In this document: positions 17,375 to 26,603 of the stretch, piece after piece
How the letters are laid out: each line of letters opens with the position of its first letter
Numbering within the stretch: the first letter of the stretch is position 1
Assembly (NCBI RefSeq): GCF_002797495.1
Contig: NZ_PGEZ01000001.1
Span: forward strand, 496,001-560,000
Length of the DNA stretch: 64,000 bases
Direction: 5' to 3'
From: Mumia flava
Lineage (GTDB): Bacteria > Actinomycetota > Actinomycetes > Propionibacteriales > Nocardioidaceae
Program-made: the position numbers and the translations under genes
Notes under the pieces: generated by a model
Told to the model about the DNA's origin: nothing
Database searches by the model: none
The model's input: only the letters and a program-made list of their open reading frames with translations

Positions 17375-18532
17375 ATGGCGATGCCCACCCACCGCTTCCC
17401 CGACGACGTGCCGGTCCTGTCCGACGGCCCGGTGACCCTGCGAGCCCTGGCGGAGCCCGACCTCGAGTCCGTCGTCGAGCAGTCGGTCGACCCCCTCACC
17501 TTGCGCTGGACGACGATCCCGGAGGGGTACGACCGGGAGCAGGCCCGAGCGTGGCTGCGGTTCAACGAGACCGCGTGGTCCAGCGGGACCGAGCACGTCT
17601 TCGCCGTCGATGCCCCGCGCTCCGGCGGCCCGCGGCACGGCGCTCGCGCGTACGCCGGCACGGTGACGCTGCGCGACGCCGGCCCGGGGCGCGCGATCGT
17701 CGGGTACGTCGCGCACCCGGCCGCACGCGGCACCGGCGCGATGCACACCGCGCTCGGGCTGCTGCTGCGGTACGGGTTCGAGCGGCTCGACCTCCAGACC
17801 GTGCTGTGGCAGTCCGAGCGCGGCAACTGGCCGTCGCGCAAGCTCGCGTGGAGGCACGGGTTCAGCTTCGACGGGGTGGTCCGCGGCTGGCTCGGTGCCC
17901 ACGACGGCACGATCACCGACGCCTGGACCGGCACGCTGCGCCGCGACGATCCGCCGGGTCCCCGGGGACCCTGGTGGTCGTTGGAGACGCTGCGCGCCGA
18001 GCGCGTGGTGCTGCGGGCCCTGCAGGAGCGTGACGACCCGCGGATCGTCGAGGGCTGCAGCGACCCGACGACGGTGCGGTGGCTGCCGATGCTGCCCGTC
18101 CCGTACCGCCCCACCGACGCGGCGGCGTTCCGCGCGGCCGTGCTCGACGGCGTCGCGGCGGCACGCAGCGCGTCGTGGGCGATCGCCGACGCGTCGAGCG
18201 ACGCGCTCCTCGGCACGATCGGCATCCCCCGGCAGAGCGAGGCGGGCGTCGAGATCGGCTACTGGCTGCATCCCGAGGCCCGCGGTCGCGGGATCGCGGT
18301 CGAGGCGGTCGAGCGGCTCGTCGGGCACGCCTTCGCGCCGCGTGAGCGCGGCGGGCTCGGCGTCGTCCGTGCCTTCGTGAGGATCCAGGAGGGCAACGCG
18401 GCGTCGCTGCGGGTCGCGCAGGCCGCCGGGTTCGCGATGGCCGGCTCGGAACGGGCGTCGATGCTGGGCCGTGACGGTCGGATCGCCGACGCGCTGCTGC
18501 TCGACCGGGTCAATCCGCTGCTCGGAGTCTGA
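17375..18532 (+). CDS. Double GNAT-family N-acetyltransferase (RimJ/RimL type)
   Basis: 385 residues holding two complete RimJ/RimL-like acetyltransferase domains in tandem. Domain 1 (about 1-185): VTLRALAEPDLESV, then IVGYVAHPAARGTGAMHTAL, the acetyl-CoA loop. Domain 2 (about 195-385): VVLRALQERDDPRIV, then IGYWLHPEARGRGIAVEAV. Each keeps its own acetyl-CoA binding loop, so both may be active. The ATG at 17375 follows the DUF4439 stop by 23 bases; a longer frame from 17309 overlaps that gene. It converges on proS. The acceptor (N-terminal amine, antibiotic or other) cannot be told from sequence. Confidence 0.88.
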   Translation: MAMPTHRFPDDVPVLSDGPVTLRALAEPDLESVVEQSVDPLTLRWTTIPEGYDREQARAWLRFNETAWSSGTEHVFAVDAPRSGGPRHGARAYAGTVTLRDAGPGRAIVGYVAHPAARGTGAMHTALGLLLRYGFERLDLQTVLWQSERGNWPSRKLAWRHGFSFDGVVRGWLGAHDGTITDAWTGTLRRDDPPGPRGPWWSLETLRAERVVLRALQERDDPRIVEGCSDPTTVRWLPMLPVPYRPTDAAAFRAAVLDGVAAARSASWAIADASSDALLGTIGIPRQSEAGVEIGYWLHPEARGRGIAVEAVERLVGHAFAPRERGGLGVVRAFVRIQEGNAASLRVAQAAGFAMAGSERASMLGRDGRIADALLLDRVNPLLGV

Positions 18533-18533
18533 G

Positions 18534-18555
18534 CAGCGGCCCGGTCGAGCCGCTG
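18534..18555. terminator. Short hairpin between convergent GNAT gene and proS
   Basis: CAGCGGC (18534-18540) pairs with GCCGCTG (18549-18555) around an 8-base loop. It sits in the 24-base gap between the converging stops, so it can end transcription from either side. Confidence 0.45.
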
Positions 18556-18556
18556 G

Positions 18557-20329
18557 TCAGCCCCGGGCCGTGCGGACCTTCACGGTCGCGACCGCGTCGT
18601 CGAGCGCGATGTTCTCGCGGGTCCCGCTGCGCCGGTCCTTGACCTCGACCACGCCCTCGGCGAGACCGCGCCCGACCACGACGATCGTCGGGACCCCGAT
18701 CAGCTCGGCGTCCTTGAACTTCACGCCGGGCGAGACCTTCGGGCGGTCGTCGTACAGCACCTCGAGCCCGGCCGCCGCCAGGTCGTCGGCGAGGCTCGCC
18801 GCGGCGTCGAAGATCGCCGGGTCCTTACCCGTCGCGACGAGGTGGACGTCGAACGGCGCCACCTCGGCCGGCCAGACGATCCCGGCCTCGTCGTGGGAGT
18901 TCTCGACGATCGCGGCGACCGCGCGGGACACGCCCACGCCGTACGAGCCCATCGTCACGGTGACGAGCTTGCCGTTCTCGTCGAGCACCTCCAGCCCGAG
19001 CGCGTCGGCGTACTTGCGGCCGAGCTGGAAGATGTGGCCCATCTCGATGCCCCGGGCCAGCTCGAGCGGGCCCGAGCCGTCGGGCGCCGGGTCGCCGGCG
19101 CGCACCTCGGCCGCCTCGATCGTGCCGTCCGCGGTGAAGTCGCGGCCGAAGACGAGGTCGAAGACGTGCTTGCCGGGCTCGTTGGCGCCGGTGATCCACG
19201 CGGTCCCGGCGGCGATGCGCGGGTCGACGAGGTAGCGGATGCCGGACTCCGAGTCCTCCCCCAGCACCTGCGGGCCGATGTAGCCGCGCACGAGCGCGGG
19301 GTGACTCGCGAAGTCGCCGTCCTCGAACGCCTCGATCTCGCCGGGAGCCAGCTGCGCCTCGAGCCGCTTGAGGTCGACCTCGCGGTCACCGGGCAGGCCG
19401 ACGACGAGGATCTCGCGCGACCCGTCGGGCTGGCGGACCCACATCACGACGTTCTTCAGCGTGTCGTGGGCGCCCCACGGCCGGTCGTCGCGGGCGAACC
19501 GCTCGTTGGCGGCCGCGACCAGCGTCTCGATCGTGGGGGTGTCCGGGGTGTCCTCGACGTGCGCGGCGGGCAGCGCGGCGATCGCGTCGTCGCTCAGGGG
19601 CGCCGGCGCCACGGTCGTGACGGCCTCGACGTTGGCGGCGTACCCGCCGGGCGAGCGGACGTACGTGTCCTCGCCGTTGTCCGCGGTCGCGAGGAACTCC
19701 TCGCTGGCCGAGCCGCCCATCGCACCCGAGACCGCCTGCACGATCACGTAGTCGAGCCCGAGCCGGTCGAAGATCCGGATGTACGCCTCGCGGTGCGCCT
19801 CGTACGCGCGCTTCAGGCCGTCGTCGTCGACGTCGAAGGAGTAGGAGTCCTTCATCACGAACTCGCGCCCACGCAGCAGGCCCGCACGCGGCCGCGCCTC
19901 GTCGCGGTACTTCGTCTGGATCTGGTAGATCGACAGCGGCAGGTCCTTGTACGAGGAGTACAGGTCCTTGACCAGGAGCGTGAACATCTCCTCGTGCGTC
20001 GGACCGAGGAGCATGTCGGCGCCCTTGCGGTCGGCCAGCCGGAAGATGTTGTCGCCGTACTCCTCCCACCGACCGCTCGCCTCGTACGGCTCCTTCGGGA
20101 GCAGCGCGGGGAACGACACCTCCTGGCTGCCGATCCGCTCCATCTCCTCGCGGACGATCGTCTCGATCCGTCGGAGCACCCGCAGACCGAGCGGCAGCCA
20201 CGAGTAGATCCCCGGCCCGGCGCGACGGACGTAGCCGGCGCGCACGAGCAGGCGGTGCGACGGCACCTCCGCGTCCGCCGGGTCCTCACGCAGGGTGCGC
20301 ACGAAGAATCGGGACATGCGGGTGACCAC
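18557..20329 (-). CDS. proS: Prolyl-tRNA synthetase (bacterial type)
   Basis: Charges tRNA-Pro with proline. 590 residues. Class II motifs are visible: motif 1 region [21 protein letters not shown], motif 2 [23 protein letters not shown] (quoted in part), and motif 3 [16 protein letters not shown]. The INS editing domain between motifs 2 and 3 is present (about 225-400), marking the bacterial form. The anticodon-binding domain ends with [16 protein letters not shown] at 20329 has GGAG 6 bases upstream and is preferred over ATG at 20317. Confidence 0.97.
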   Translation of the reverse strand: MVTRMSRFFVRTLREDPADAEVPSHRLLVRAGYVRRAGPGIYSWLPLGLRVLRRIETIVREEMERIGSQEVSFPALLPKEPYEASGRWEEYGDNIFRLADRKGADMLLGPTHEEMFTLLVKDLYSSYKDLPLSIYQIQTKYRDEARPRAGLLRGREFVMKDSYSFDVDDDGLKRAYEAHREAYIRIFDRLGLDYVIVQAVSGAMGGSASEEFLATADNGEDTYVRSPGGYAANVEAVTTVAPAPLSDDAIAALPAAHVEDTPDTPTIETLVAAANERFARDDRPWGAHDTLKNVVMWVRQPDGSREILVVGLPGDREVDLKRLEAQLAPGEIEAFEDGDFASHPALVRGYIGPQVLGEDSESGIRYLVDPRIAAGTAWITGANEPGKHVFDLVFGRDFTADGTIEAAEVRAGDPAPDGSGPLELARGIEMGHIFQLGRKYADALGLEVLDENGKLVTVTMGSYGVGVSRAVAAIVENSHDEAGIVWPAEVAPFDVHLVATGKDPAIFDAAASLADDLAAAGLEVLYDDRPKVSPGVKFKDAELIGVPTIVVVGRGLAEGVVEVKDRRSGTRENIALDDAVATVKVRTARG

Positions 20330-20396
20330 GGTTGCTCCTGGAGGTCGTACGGGGCCGCGAGCCGCGGCAGGGCAGCGCCCAGCCTAGCGCCCGGTC

Positions 20397-20795
20397 TCAG
20401 CCGGACCGGGCGGCCTTCCACGCCGTGCGCACCAGCGGCCACTGCAGCGGCAGCCGGGCGATCGTCGCGGCGCGGTAGCCGGTGGAGGCGCGCGGGCTGC
20501 GCAGCGCGGTGACGGTCATCTGCACGTTCGCCGGGAAGACCGCGACCATCAGCGCCGCCGTCGCGTACCCGGCCGCGCGGCGGGTCCGTGGCGCGACCAG
20601 TCCGGCGGCGCAGGCCAGCTCGGCGACACCGCTCGCGTGCACGAGGGCACGCCGCGCCGGCAGGGCGCGCGGCACGATCGACTCGAACGGCTTCGGTGCC
20701 ACGAAGTGCGCCACGCCCGCGACCGCGAGCAGGCCGGCCAGAGCGGTGACGTCGCGGGGCGGGCGACCCGACGGGCGTACGGAGGAGCCCGGCAT
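20397..20795 (-). CDS. DoxX-like small membrane protein
   Basis: 132 residues with about four hydrophobic segments (ALAGLLAVAGVAHFV, ASGVAELACAAGLVA, AAGYATAALMVAVFPANVQM). The spacing and the GVAHF and ELACAAGL elements resemble the DoxX/MauE-like family. The start ATG at 20795 overlaps the stop of the upstream exported-protein gene by one base (TGATG), so it is coupled to the secreted paralogue cluster. Substrate and function are unknown; relatives act in redox balance at the membrane. Confidence 0.75.
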   Translation of the reverse strand: MPGSSVRPSGRPPRDVTALAGLLAVAGVAHFVAPKPFESIVPRALPARRALVHASGVAELACAAGLVAPRTRRAAGYATAALMVAVFPANVQMTVTALRSPRASTGYRAATIARLPLQWPLVRTAWKAARSG

Positions 20796-21379
20796 CAGCG
20801 GTACCGGACGGCCGGGCTGAGCTTCGGCCGGACGCGCTCGAGGCTCTGCTGGGGGAAGACGTCGATGTCGGCGTCGGGCCCGCTCAGCACCAGGTCGTCC
20901 TCGTCGCTGTCGAACGAGAAGGCGTCGCGCGTGATCGTGTACGCGGCGGCGCGGATGCGGCCGGGCTTGCCCGGCAGGCATCGCTGCGGGATCCGGATCG
21001 CGAATCCGCGGTCGGTGAAGCGGACTCGGTCGCCCTTGCAGCGGATCGGCTCGCCCGTCCGTTCGTTCAGGAGCTCGCCGCGTGACCACCCGAAGCCCGC
21101 GAGGTGGAAGCGGGACACCGCGACGCGCGTGCGAGGCTTGCGCAGCCGCTTGACCGTGACCGCGGCAGCGGCGGTCCCCGAGCGACGGAACTGCGGGATG
21201 ACCACCTTGACGCGGATCGCGCCCTTGGCGTTCTTGACCTTCACACGCGTGATGTCGATCGCCTCGTCGGCGTCGCCGCGGCGGTCCTCGAACCGCTTGG
21301 TCTGGGCCGACGCGGGCGAGGCGACGGCGGTGATCGCGAGTCCTGCGGCGGCCAGGACGAGGGAGATCCGACGGATCAT
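20795..21379 (-). CDS. Exported protein, tandem paralogue 1 of 3
   Basis: 194 residues. Signal peptide MIRRISLVLAAAGLAITAVA cut near ASA-Q (about 25). The mature protein is probably beta-rich: RGDADEAIDITRVKVKNAKG, VKVVIPQFRRSG, RCKGDRVRFTDRGFAIRIPQ and a second Cys in QRC. Two conserved Cys (in RCKGDRV and PQRCL) may form a disulfide. It has an acidic C-terminal insertion (FDSDEDDLVLSGPDADID) not seen in its two paralogues upstream. It belongs to no family I can name. Co-transcribed with the DoxX-like gene. Confidence 0.8.
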   Translation of the reverse strand: MIRRISLVLAAAGLAITAVASPASAQTKRFEDRRGDADEAIDITRVKVKNAKGAIRVKVVIPQFRRSGTAAAAVTVKRLRKPRTRVAVSRFHLAGFGWSRGELLNERTGEPIRCKGDRVRFTDRGFAIRIPQRCLPGKPGRIRAAAYTITRDAFSFDSDEDDLVLSGPDADIDVFPQQSLERVRPKLSPAVRYR

Positions 21380-21446
21380 GGAGGCTCCTGGGGTTCGGAG
21401 TCGGGGGCGTCCGCACGAAGCGGACGAACGGACGAGGATGTGGGGG

Positions 21447-21977
21447 CTAGCGGTAGGCGACCCAACGGCCGTATCGGTCGTTGGAGTCGAAGTCAGGCGG
21501 GGTCAGGCTCGACGACCAGATCGCGTTCCGGACGGCGGTCGTGGGCTCGACGTGCACTGCGGCACCGCGTTTGCGGAGGCACCGCTGCGGAACTCGGATG
21601 ACGTAGCCGTTGCTGCGGAACCGCACCCGGTCACCGGCACAGCGCACGCGCTTGCCGGTCTCGTTGTTGAGCATGCGCGGCTTCGTCCAGCGCTCGTCCG
21701 ACGCCCGACGGGTCCGCCCCACGTACAGGAACGACGCACGGCCATCCACCGCGATCGAAGCGCCGACGGTACCGGCCTTCGCACGCCGGAACCGTGGGAT
21801 GGTCACCCGCACCCGGAGGTAGTTCTTGCTGTTGGCGACCTTCACCTTCGTGAAGTCGATCGACCTGACCGCATCGCCGCGCTCGTCGCGGACGGTGCGC
21901 TTCGCCGCGGAGGCGGGTGACGCGAGGGACAGAGCGAGGGCGACGGCGCAGGCCAGGACACAGATCCGGCGGATCAT
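21447..21977 (-). CDS. Exported protein, tandem paralogue 2 of 3
   Basis: 176 residues with signal peptide MIRRICVLACAVALALSLAS and likely cleavage after ASA (about 24). Shares the family signature RGDAVRSIDFTKVKVANSK, VRVTIPRFRRAK, RCAGDRVRFRSNGYVIRIP-like segment and PQRCL. It ends in an aromatic/Arg motif YGRWVAYR also found in paralogue 3. The short gap to the next gene (67 bases) holds no obvious terminator, so the three probably form one transcript. Confidence 0.8.
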   Translation of the reverse strand: MIRRICVLACAVALALSLASPASAAKRTVRDERGDAVRSIDFTKVKVANSKNYLRVRVTIPRFRRAKAGTVGASIAVDGRASFLYVGRTRRASDERWTKPRMLNNETGKRVRCAGDRVRFRSNGYVIRVPQRCLRKRGAAVHVEPTTAVRNAIWSSSLTPPDFDSNDRYGRWVAYR

Positions 21978-22025
21978 GGGGGCTCCTCGGGGTCGGAGTC
22001 GTGATGGATACGGCGGAGGTCCGGG

Positions 22026-22556
22026 TCAGCGGTACCGGACCCAGCGACCGCGGCGGTCGGGGACGTCGTACGGGTACGGCTCGGCGTCGAAGTCGGTCTC
22101 GACGTCGAAGTCCCGGGCGAAGGTCGTCGGAAGGGCGACCACCTTCTTCCGGTTGTCGTCGATGCAGCGCTGCGGGATGCGCGCCACGAACCCGTTGCTG
22201 CGGAATCGCACCCTGTCCCCCCGGCAGCGGATCGGCTTCGCCGCCTCATCGACCAGCCGAGGCTTCGTCCAGGCGTTCCGCCGGTGCTCCCGACTCAGCT
22301 GGTAGAAGGGGAGCCCCTTCGCCTTCCGACTCACCGTCACGCTCACGAAGCCGGCCTTCGAGCGCCGGAAGCGCGGGATCACGACACGGACACGCACGGC
22401 CTTCTTGCCGTTCGTGACCTTCACCTTCGTGAAGTCGACCGCTGCCACGGCGTCACCGCGCGGATCGGGCACGGAGCGCGTGCCGGCCGAGGCGGGCGAG
22501 GCGAGAGCGACGGCAGCGCCGACGGCGGCGAGCAGGACACAGATCCGGCGGACCAT
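22026..22556 (-). CDS. Exported protein, tandem paralogue 3 of 3 (first in operon)
   Basis: 176 residues; signal peptide MVRRICVLLAAVGAAVALAS. Mature core as in the neighbours: RGDAVAAVDFTKVKVTNGK, VRVVIPRFRRSK, RCRGDRVRFRSNGFVARIPQ, PQRCI, ending RRGRWVRYR. It is strongly basic. Being first in the series, its promoter region (22557-22679) likely drives all three paralogues and the DoxX-like gene. Function unknown; the small beta-rich fold, two cysteines and high charge would fit a wall-associated or ligand-binding protein, which is inference. Confidence 0.8.
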   Translation of the reverse strand: MVRRICVLLAAVGAAVALASPASAGTRSVPDPRGDAVAAVDFTKVKVTNGKKAVRVRVVIPRFRRSKAGFVSVTVSRKAKGLPFYQLSREHRRNAWTKPRLVDEAAKPIRCRGDRVRFRSNGFVARIPQRCIDDNRKKVVALPTTFARDFDVETDFDAEPYPYDVPDRRGRWVRYR

Positions 22557-22589
22557 GAGGGAACTCCTCAGCGGGGGAACGGATCTGCC

Positions 22590-22651
22590 ACTCTAGGTGA
22601 CACGGTCGGTCGGCGATCGAGGACCGCCCGGGTGTGACCGAACCGTGACCG
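22590..22651 (-). promoter_or_regulatory. Promoter and PHO-box-like direct repeat before the paralogue operon
   Basis: TAGAGT on the minus strand (22590-22595) is a plausible -10. Upstream, CGGTCAC occurs twice exactly 11 bp apart (22634-22651), resembling the direct-repeat units bound by actinobacterial PhoP-type regulators. I see no good -35. Assignment is tentative. Confidence 0.35.
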
Positions 22652-22679
22652 CGTCCCGGAGTCCGGGCGGCGAGCTCCG

Positions 22680-23522
22680 CTACATCAGCACCGAGGCGAA
22701 CGTCGAGGTCTGCACGAACCCCGCCCGCGCGTACGCCGCCCGCGCCGCGACGTTGTAGTCGTTCACGTACAGCGTCACCACGGGCGCGACCTCCCGCCGC
22801 GCCAGCTCCACCACGCCGGCCATCCCGCGCGCCGCGAGGCCCCGGCCCCGGTGCTCGGGCGCGACCCAGACCCCTTGGACCTGGCATCCGCGCGCGGTCG
22901 CCGACCCGACCTCGGCCTTGAACAGCACCTCGCCGTCCTCGATGATCGCGTACGACCAGCCACGCGTGACGAGCTGCGTCACCCGCGCACGGTAGCTGTG
23001 CCGACCCGGCAGCTCGGGACTCTCGCCGACCTCCTCGGTGAACATCGCCACGCACGCCGGGTACAGGACGTCGACCTCGTCCAGCAGCACCGGCCGTACG
23101 CGGGGGTCCGGCGCGATCCGCGGCGGACCGGCGATCTGGAGGAACGGCTGGTTCAGGCGCAGCGAACGGGCCGGACCCCAGTGCGGCTCCAGCCGCTCCC
23201 ACAGGGCACCGACCTCCGTCGCTGGGCCGACGATCGACGACGACAACCGACCCGTGCGGCGCGCCCGGCGCGTGAAGGCGTCGATCGCGTCCGGGGTCGC
23301 TTCGACCGGCACGAAGTTCGCGGCGACGTGGCACGCCGAGACGAGCTCGCCACCGTCGAAGTAGCCCCAGATCTCGCCGCCCAGCCAGCGCGGCTGCATC
23401 CGCGTGGTCGCGAGCCGGTGGTCGACGAAGAGGTTGACCAGCGGGTCACGGTCCACCAGGCGCTGGACGGCGGACAGGTCGTGCTCACCGAGCACCCGGA
23501 CCCCGGTCGTCGTGCCGAGCAT
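22680..23522 (-). CDS. GNAT-family acetyltransferase with DUF4081-like N-terminal half
   Basis: 280 residues in two halves. The N-terminal half (VRVLGEHDLSAVQRLVDRDPLVNLFVDHRL) matches the DUF4081 type found in actinobacteria near ispG. The C-terminal half is a canonical GNAT with QGVWVAPEHRGRGLAARGMAGVVE, the acetyl-CoA loop, and LYVNDYNVAARAAYARAGF. Acceptor unknown. It diverges from the DinB-like gene. GCGGGGAGG precedes the ATG at 23522. Confidence 0.85.
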   Translation of the reverse strand: MLGTTTGVRVLGEHDLSAVQRLVDRDPLVNLFVDHRLATTRMQPRWLGGEIWGYFDGGELVSACHVAANFVPVEATPDAIDAFTRRARRTGRLSSSIVGPATEVGALWERLEPHWGPARSLRLNQPFLQIAGPPRIAPDPRVRPVLLDEVDVLYPACVAMFTEEVGESPELPGRHSYRARVTQLVTRGWSYAIIEDGEVLFKAEVGSATARGCQVQGVWVAPEHRGRGLAARGMAGVVELARREVAPVVTLYVNDYNVAARAAYARAGFVQTSTFASVLM

Positions 23523-23566
23523 CCGACCACCTCCCCGCTGACCGTTCGCGCAGGTGAAAGCCTACA

Positions 23567-24088
23567 GTGAAGCGCATGGCCGCAGATCCGATCGGTGAAC
23601 CTGCCCGCTCCGTGACCGACCCGCTGGCCCTGCTCCGTGACCAGCTGGACCACTACCGTGACGCGCTCGAGCGCAAGCTGGACGGGATGAGCCTCGAGGA
23701 CCTGACGTCCAGCCGGGTGCCGTCGGGCTGGACGCCCCTGGGGCTGCTGGTCCACCTGACGTACGTGGAGCGGCGCTGGCTGGTCTGGGGGTTCCTCGGG
23801 GAGCCGGTGGTCGACCCGTGGGGCGACTCCGACCCGGCCGACGACGGCTGGGCCGTCGGGCCCGGGACGTACGAGGAGCTGCTCGCGGCGTTCCGCGAGC
23901 AGGTCGCGACGTCACGGTCGATCGTCGCCGAGGCGGACCTCCTGGACGTGGCCGCGACCGGGGGCCGGTTCGAGTCCGACCCGCCGAACCTCGCGTGGAT
24001 CCTCGTGCACCTGCTCCAGGAGTACGCGCGCCACCTCGGCCACCTCGACATCGTCCGCGAGCTGGTCGACGGCACGACCGGCGAGTAG
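23567..24088 (+). CDS. DinB-like protein (DUF664)
   Basis: 173 residues forming a DinB-like four-helix bundle: DPLALLRDQLDHYRDALERKL, GWTPLGLLVHLTYVERRW and the closing HLLQEYARHLGHLDIVREL. The metal-site residues are plausible: His in LLVHLTYVE and His-x3-His in ARHLGHLD. Relatives include mycothiol-dependent enzymes and many uncharacterised DUF664 proteins. GTG at 23567 follows AGGTGAAAG; ATG at 23576 is an alternative. Specific reaction unknown. Confidence 0.82.
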   Translation: MKRMAADPIGEPARSVTDPLALLRDQLDHYRDALERKLDGMSLEDLTSSRVPSGWTPLGLLVHLTYVERRWLVWGFLGEPVVDPWGDSDPADDGWAVGPGTYEELLAAFREQVATSRSIVAEADLLDVAATGGRFESDPPNLAWILVHLLQEYARHLGHLDIVRELVDGTTGE

Positions 24089-24114
24089 CGGCGAGCGGGA
24101 CCGGCGCGCCCGTC

Positions 24115-25263
24115 TCAGGAGACGGTGACCTCCGCGCCGCCGCCGTCGACGGGCTCCATGTCCTCGGCGATCCGCATCGCCTCCTCGATCAGGGTCTCGA
24201 CGATCTTCGCCTCCGGGACGGTCTTGATCACCTCGCCCTTGACGAAGATCTGGCCCTTCCCGTTGCCGGACGCGACGCCGAGATCGGCCTCCCGCGCCTC
24301 CCCCGGGCCGTTCACGACGCAGCCCATCACCGCGACCCGCAGCGGCACCTCCATGCCCTCGAGCCCGGCGGTGACCTCCTCGGCGAGCTTGTAGACGTCC
24401 ACCTGGGCGCGCCCGCACGACGGGCACGACACGATCTCGAGCTTGCGTGGACGGAGGTTGAGCGACTGGAGGATCTGGATCCCGACCTTGACCTCCTCGA
24501 CCGGCGGGGCGGACAGCGAGACCCGGATCGTGTCGCCGATCCCCTGGCTCAGCAGCGCGCCGAACGCGGTCGCGGACTTGATCGTGCCCTGGAACGCCGG
24601 ACCCGCCTCGGTCACGCCGAGGTGCAGCGGCCAGTCGCCGCGCTCCGCGAGCAGCTCGTACGCCTTGACCATCACGACCGGGTCGTTGTGCTTCACCGAG
24701 ATCTTGAAGTCGTGGAAGTCGTGCTCCTCGAACAGCGAGGCCTCCCACACCGCGGACTCGACCAACGCCTCCGGCGTCGGCTTGCCGTACTTCTCCAGCA
24801 GCCGCTTGTCCAGCGAGCCGGCGTTGACGCCGATCCGGATCGACGTGCCGTGGTCCTTCGCCTCCTGCGCGATCTGCTTGACCTGGTCGTCGAACCTGCG
24901 GATGTTGCCCGGGTTCACGCGGACCGCGGCGCACCCGGCCTCGATCGCCGCGTAGACGTACTTCGGCTGGAAGTGGATGTCGGCGATCACCGGGATCTGC
25001 GACTTGCGCGCGATGTCGGGCAGCGCCTCCGCGTCGTCCTGGCTCGGGCACGCCACCCGCACGATGTCGCAGCCGGCCGCCGTCAGCTCGGCGATCTGCT
25101 GCAGGGTGGAGTTGACGTCGACGGTCGGGGTCGTCGTCATCGACTGGACCGAGATCGGGGCGTCGCCGCCCACCTCGACCGCGCCGACCTTGATCTTGCG
25201 GCTGCGGCGACGCGGGGCGAGGGTCGGCGGCGGTGCCGCCGGCATTCCCAGGTTGACGTCCAT
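24115..25263 (-). CDS. ispG: 4-hydroxy-3-methylbut-2-enyl diphosphate synthase
   Basis: Penultimate enzyme of the MEP isoprenoid pathway, with a [4Fe-4S] cluster. 382 residues from ATG 25263 ([13 protein letters not shown]), with GAGGAGAG upstream. The TIM-barrel part contains [18 protein letters not shown] and [15 protein letters not shown]. Cluster ligands lie in [12 protein letters not shown] (two Cys) and [13 protein letters not shown] (third Cys). Two further steps of envelope and isoprenoid metabolism sit upstream on the same strand (site-2 protease, dxr), 38 bases away, suggesting one operon. Confidence 0.97.
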   Translation of the reverse strand: MDVNLGMPAAPPPTLAPRRRSRKIKVGAVEVGGDAPISVQSMTTTPTVDVNSTLQQIAELTAAGCDIVRVACPSQDDAEALPDIARKSQIPVIADIHFQPKYVYAAIEAGCAAVRVNPGNIRRFDDQVKQIAQEAKDHGTSIRIGVNAGSLDKRLLEKYGKPTPEALVESAVWEASLFEEHDFHDFKISVKHNDPVVMVKAYELLAERGDWPLHLGVTEAGPAFQGTIKSATAFGALLSQGIGDTIRVSLSAPPVEEVKVGIQILQSLNLRPRKLEIVSCPSCGRAQVDVYKLAEEVTAGLEGMEVPLRVAVMGCVVNGPGEAREADLGVASGNGKGQIFVKGEVIKTVPEAKIVETLIEEAMRIAEDMEPVDGGGAEVTVS

Positions 25264-25301
25264 GCGGGTGCGGCTCTCCTCGAGTTCGGTCGGGCGTGCG
25301 G

Positions 25302-26603
25302 TCAGGTCAGGCGTACGGGATTGATGATGTCGGCCAGGATCAGGATGACACCCATCACCAGGAGCAGCGCACCCACGCCGTACGCGACCGGGAGCATCCG
25401 CCCGACGTCGACGGGGCCCGGCAGCGGCCGCCGGCGCAGCCGGGCGATCGCGTTGCGCAGACCCTCCCACAGCGCGCCGGCGATGTGGCCCCCGTCCAGC
25501 GGGAGCAACGGGATGAAGTTGAACAGCGCGACGAAGAGGTTCACGGCGGCGAGCAGCGTCGCGATCCGGTAGACGCGGTCGGTCCAGGTCGTCCCCTCGA
25601 TCGTCACCATCTCACCGGCGACCCGGCTTGCGCCGACCGGGCTCATCGGGGTGTCGTCGGCGCGCTCGGCGCCGAAGATCGACTGCGTGACCTCGACCAT
25701 CTTCTGCGGCAGCGACGCGATCGCCTCGACGGTGCCGACGGTCATGTCACCCATCGTGGTCACGACGTAGCCGAGGTCCTGCCGCTCGTAGCCGGCCGTC
25801 GGCGCGACACCGAGGAAGCCGACCTCCTCGGTCACGGCCGGATCGTCGCCCACCGGTCGCGGCTGCACCGAGGTGTTGACGGTGGTCTCGTACGTCTCGC
25901 CGTCGCGGACGTAGCCGATCGTGGCGGCGGAGTCGCCGTTGGATCGGATCGCGGTCTGCATCTGCGACCAGTCGTCGATCGGCTCGCCGTTGAACGACAC
26001 GATCTCGTCGCCAGCCTCCAGACCGGACTCCTTCGCCGGGGCGACCGGGTCGGTCGAGGTGCAGGTCCGCGGCGCCTCGGCGGCCGGGATCACGCAGTCC
26101 GAGACCGAGGAGATCGTCGTCGTGAGCGTCTGCGCGCCGATCGACAGGAAGATCGCCGCGAACAGCGCGAACGCGATCGCGAGATTGACGACCGGTCCCC
26201 CGGCCATCACGATCGCCTTCTTCCACCACGGCAGCTTGTAGAACAGCCGCGGCTCGTCGTCGGGCGTGACGTGCTCGTACTCGGCCGTGCGCGCGTCGGA
26301 GACCAGCTGGGTGAACAGGCCGGTGTTGGAGGTCCGGACCTGGCTCGGGTCGTCGCCGCGGTGCGGCGGGAGCATACCGACGATCTTCACGAAGCCGCCG
26401 AGCGGGATCGCCTTCAGGCCGTACTCCGTCTCGCCGCGCCGTCTCGACCAGACCGTGCGCCCGAAGCCGACGAAGTACTGGGTCACCTTCGCGCCGAAGG
26501 CCTTGGCCGGCACCATGTGCCCGACCTCGTGCAGGGCGATCGAGACGGCCAGGCCGACCAGGAAGACGACGACGCCGAGCGCGTAGAGCAACGGCTCGCT
26601 CAT
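25302..26603 (-). CDS. rseP: RseP-like site-2 intramembrane metalloprotease (M50)
   Basis: Cleaves membrane-spanning anti-sigma factors or signal peptides within the membrane. 433 residues with about four transmembrane segments. The zinc motif HEVGH lies in the first segment ([15 protein letters not shown]) and the third ligand in [16 protein letters not shown] near residue 370. A PDZ domain occupies the middle ([22 protein letters not shown]). In mycobacteria the homologue Rip1 sits between dxr and ispG as here, which supports orthology. The start overlaps the dxr stop by 4 bases. Confidence 0.94.
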   Translation of the reverse strand: MSEPLLYALGVVVFLVGLAVSIALHEVGHMVPAKAFGAKVTQYFVGFGRTVWSRRRGETEYGLKAIPLGGFVKIVGMLPPHRGDDPSQVRTSNTGLFTQLVSDARTAEYEHVTPDDEPRLFYKLPWWKKAIVMAGGPVVNLAIAFALFAAIFLSIGAQTLTTTISSVSDCVIPAAEAPRTCTSTDPVAPAKESGLEAGDEIVSFNGEPIDDWSQMQTAIRSNGDSAATIGYVRDGETYETTVNTSVQPRPVGDDPAVTEEVGFLGVAPTAGYERQDLGYVVTTMGDMTVGTVEAIASLPQKMVEVTQSIFGAERADDTPMSPVGASRVAGEMVTIEGTTWTDRVYRIATLLAAVNLFVALFNFIPLLPLDGGHIAGALWEGLRNAIARLRRRPLPGPVDVGRMLPVAYGVGALLLVMGVILILADIINPVRLT

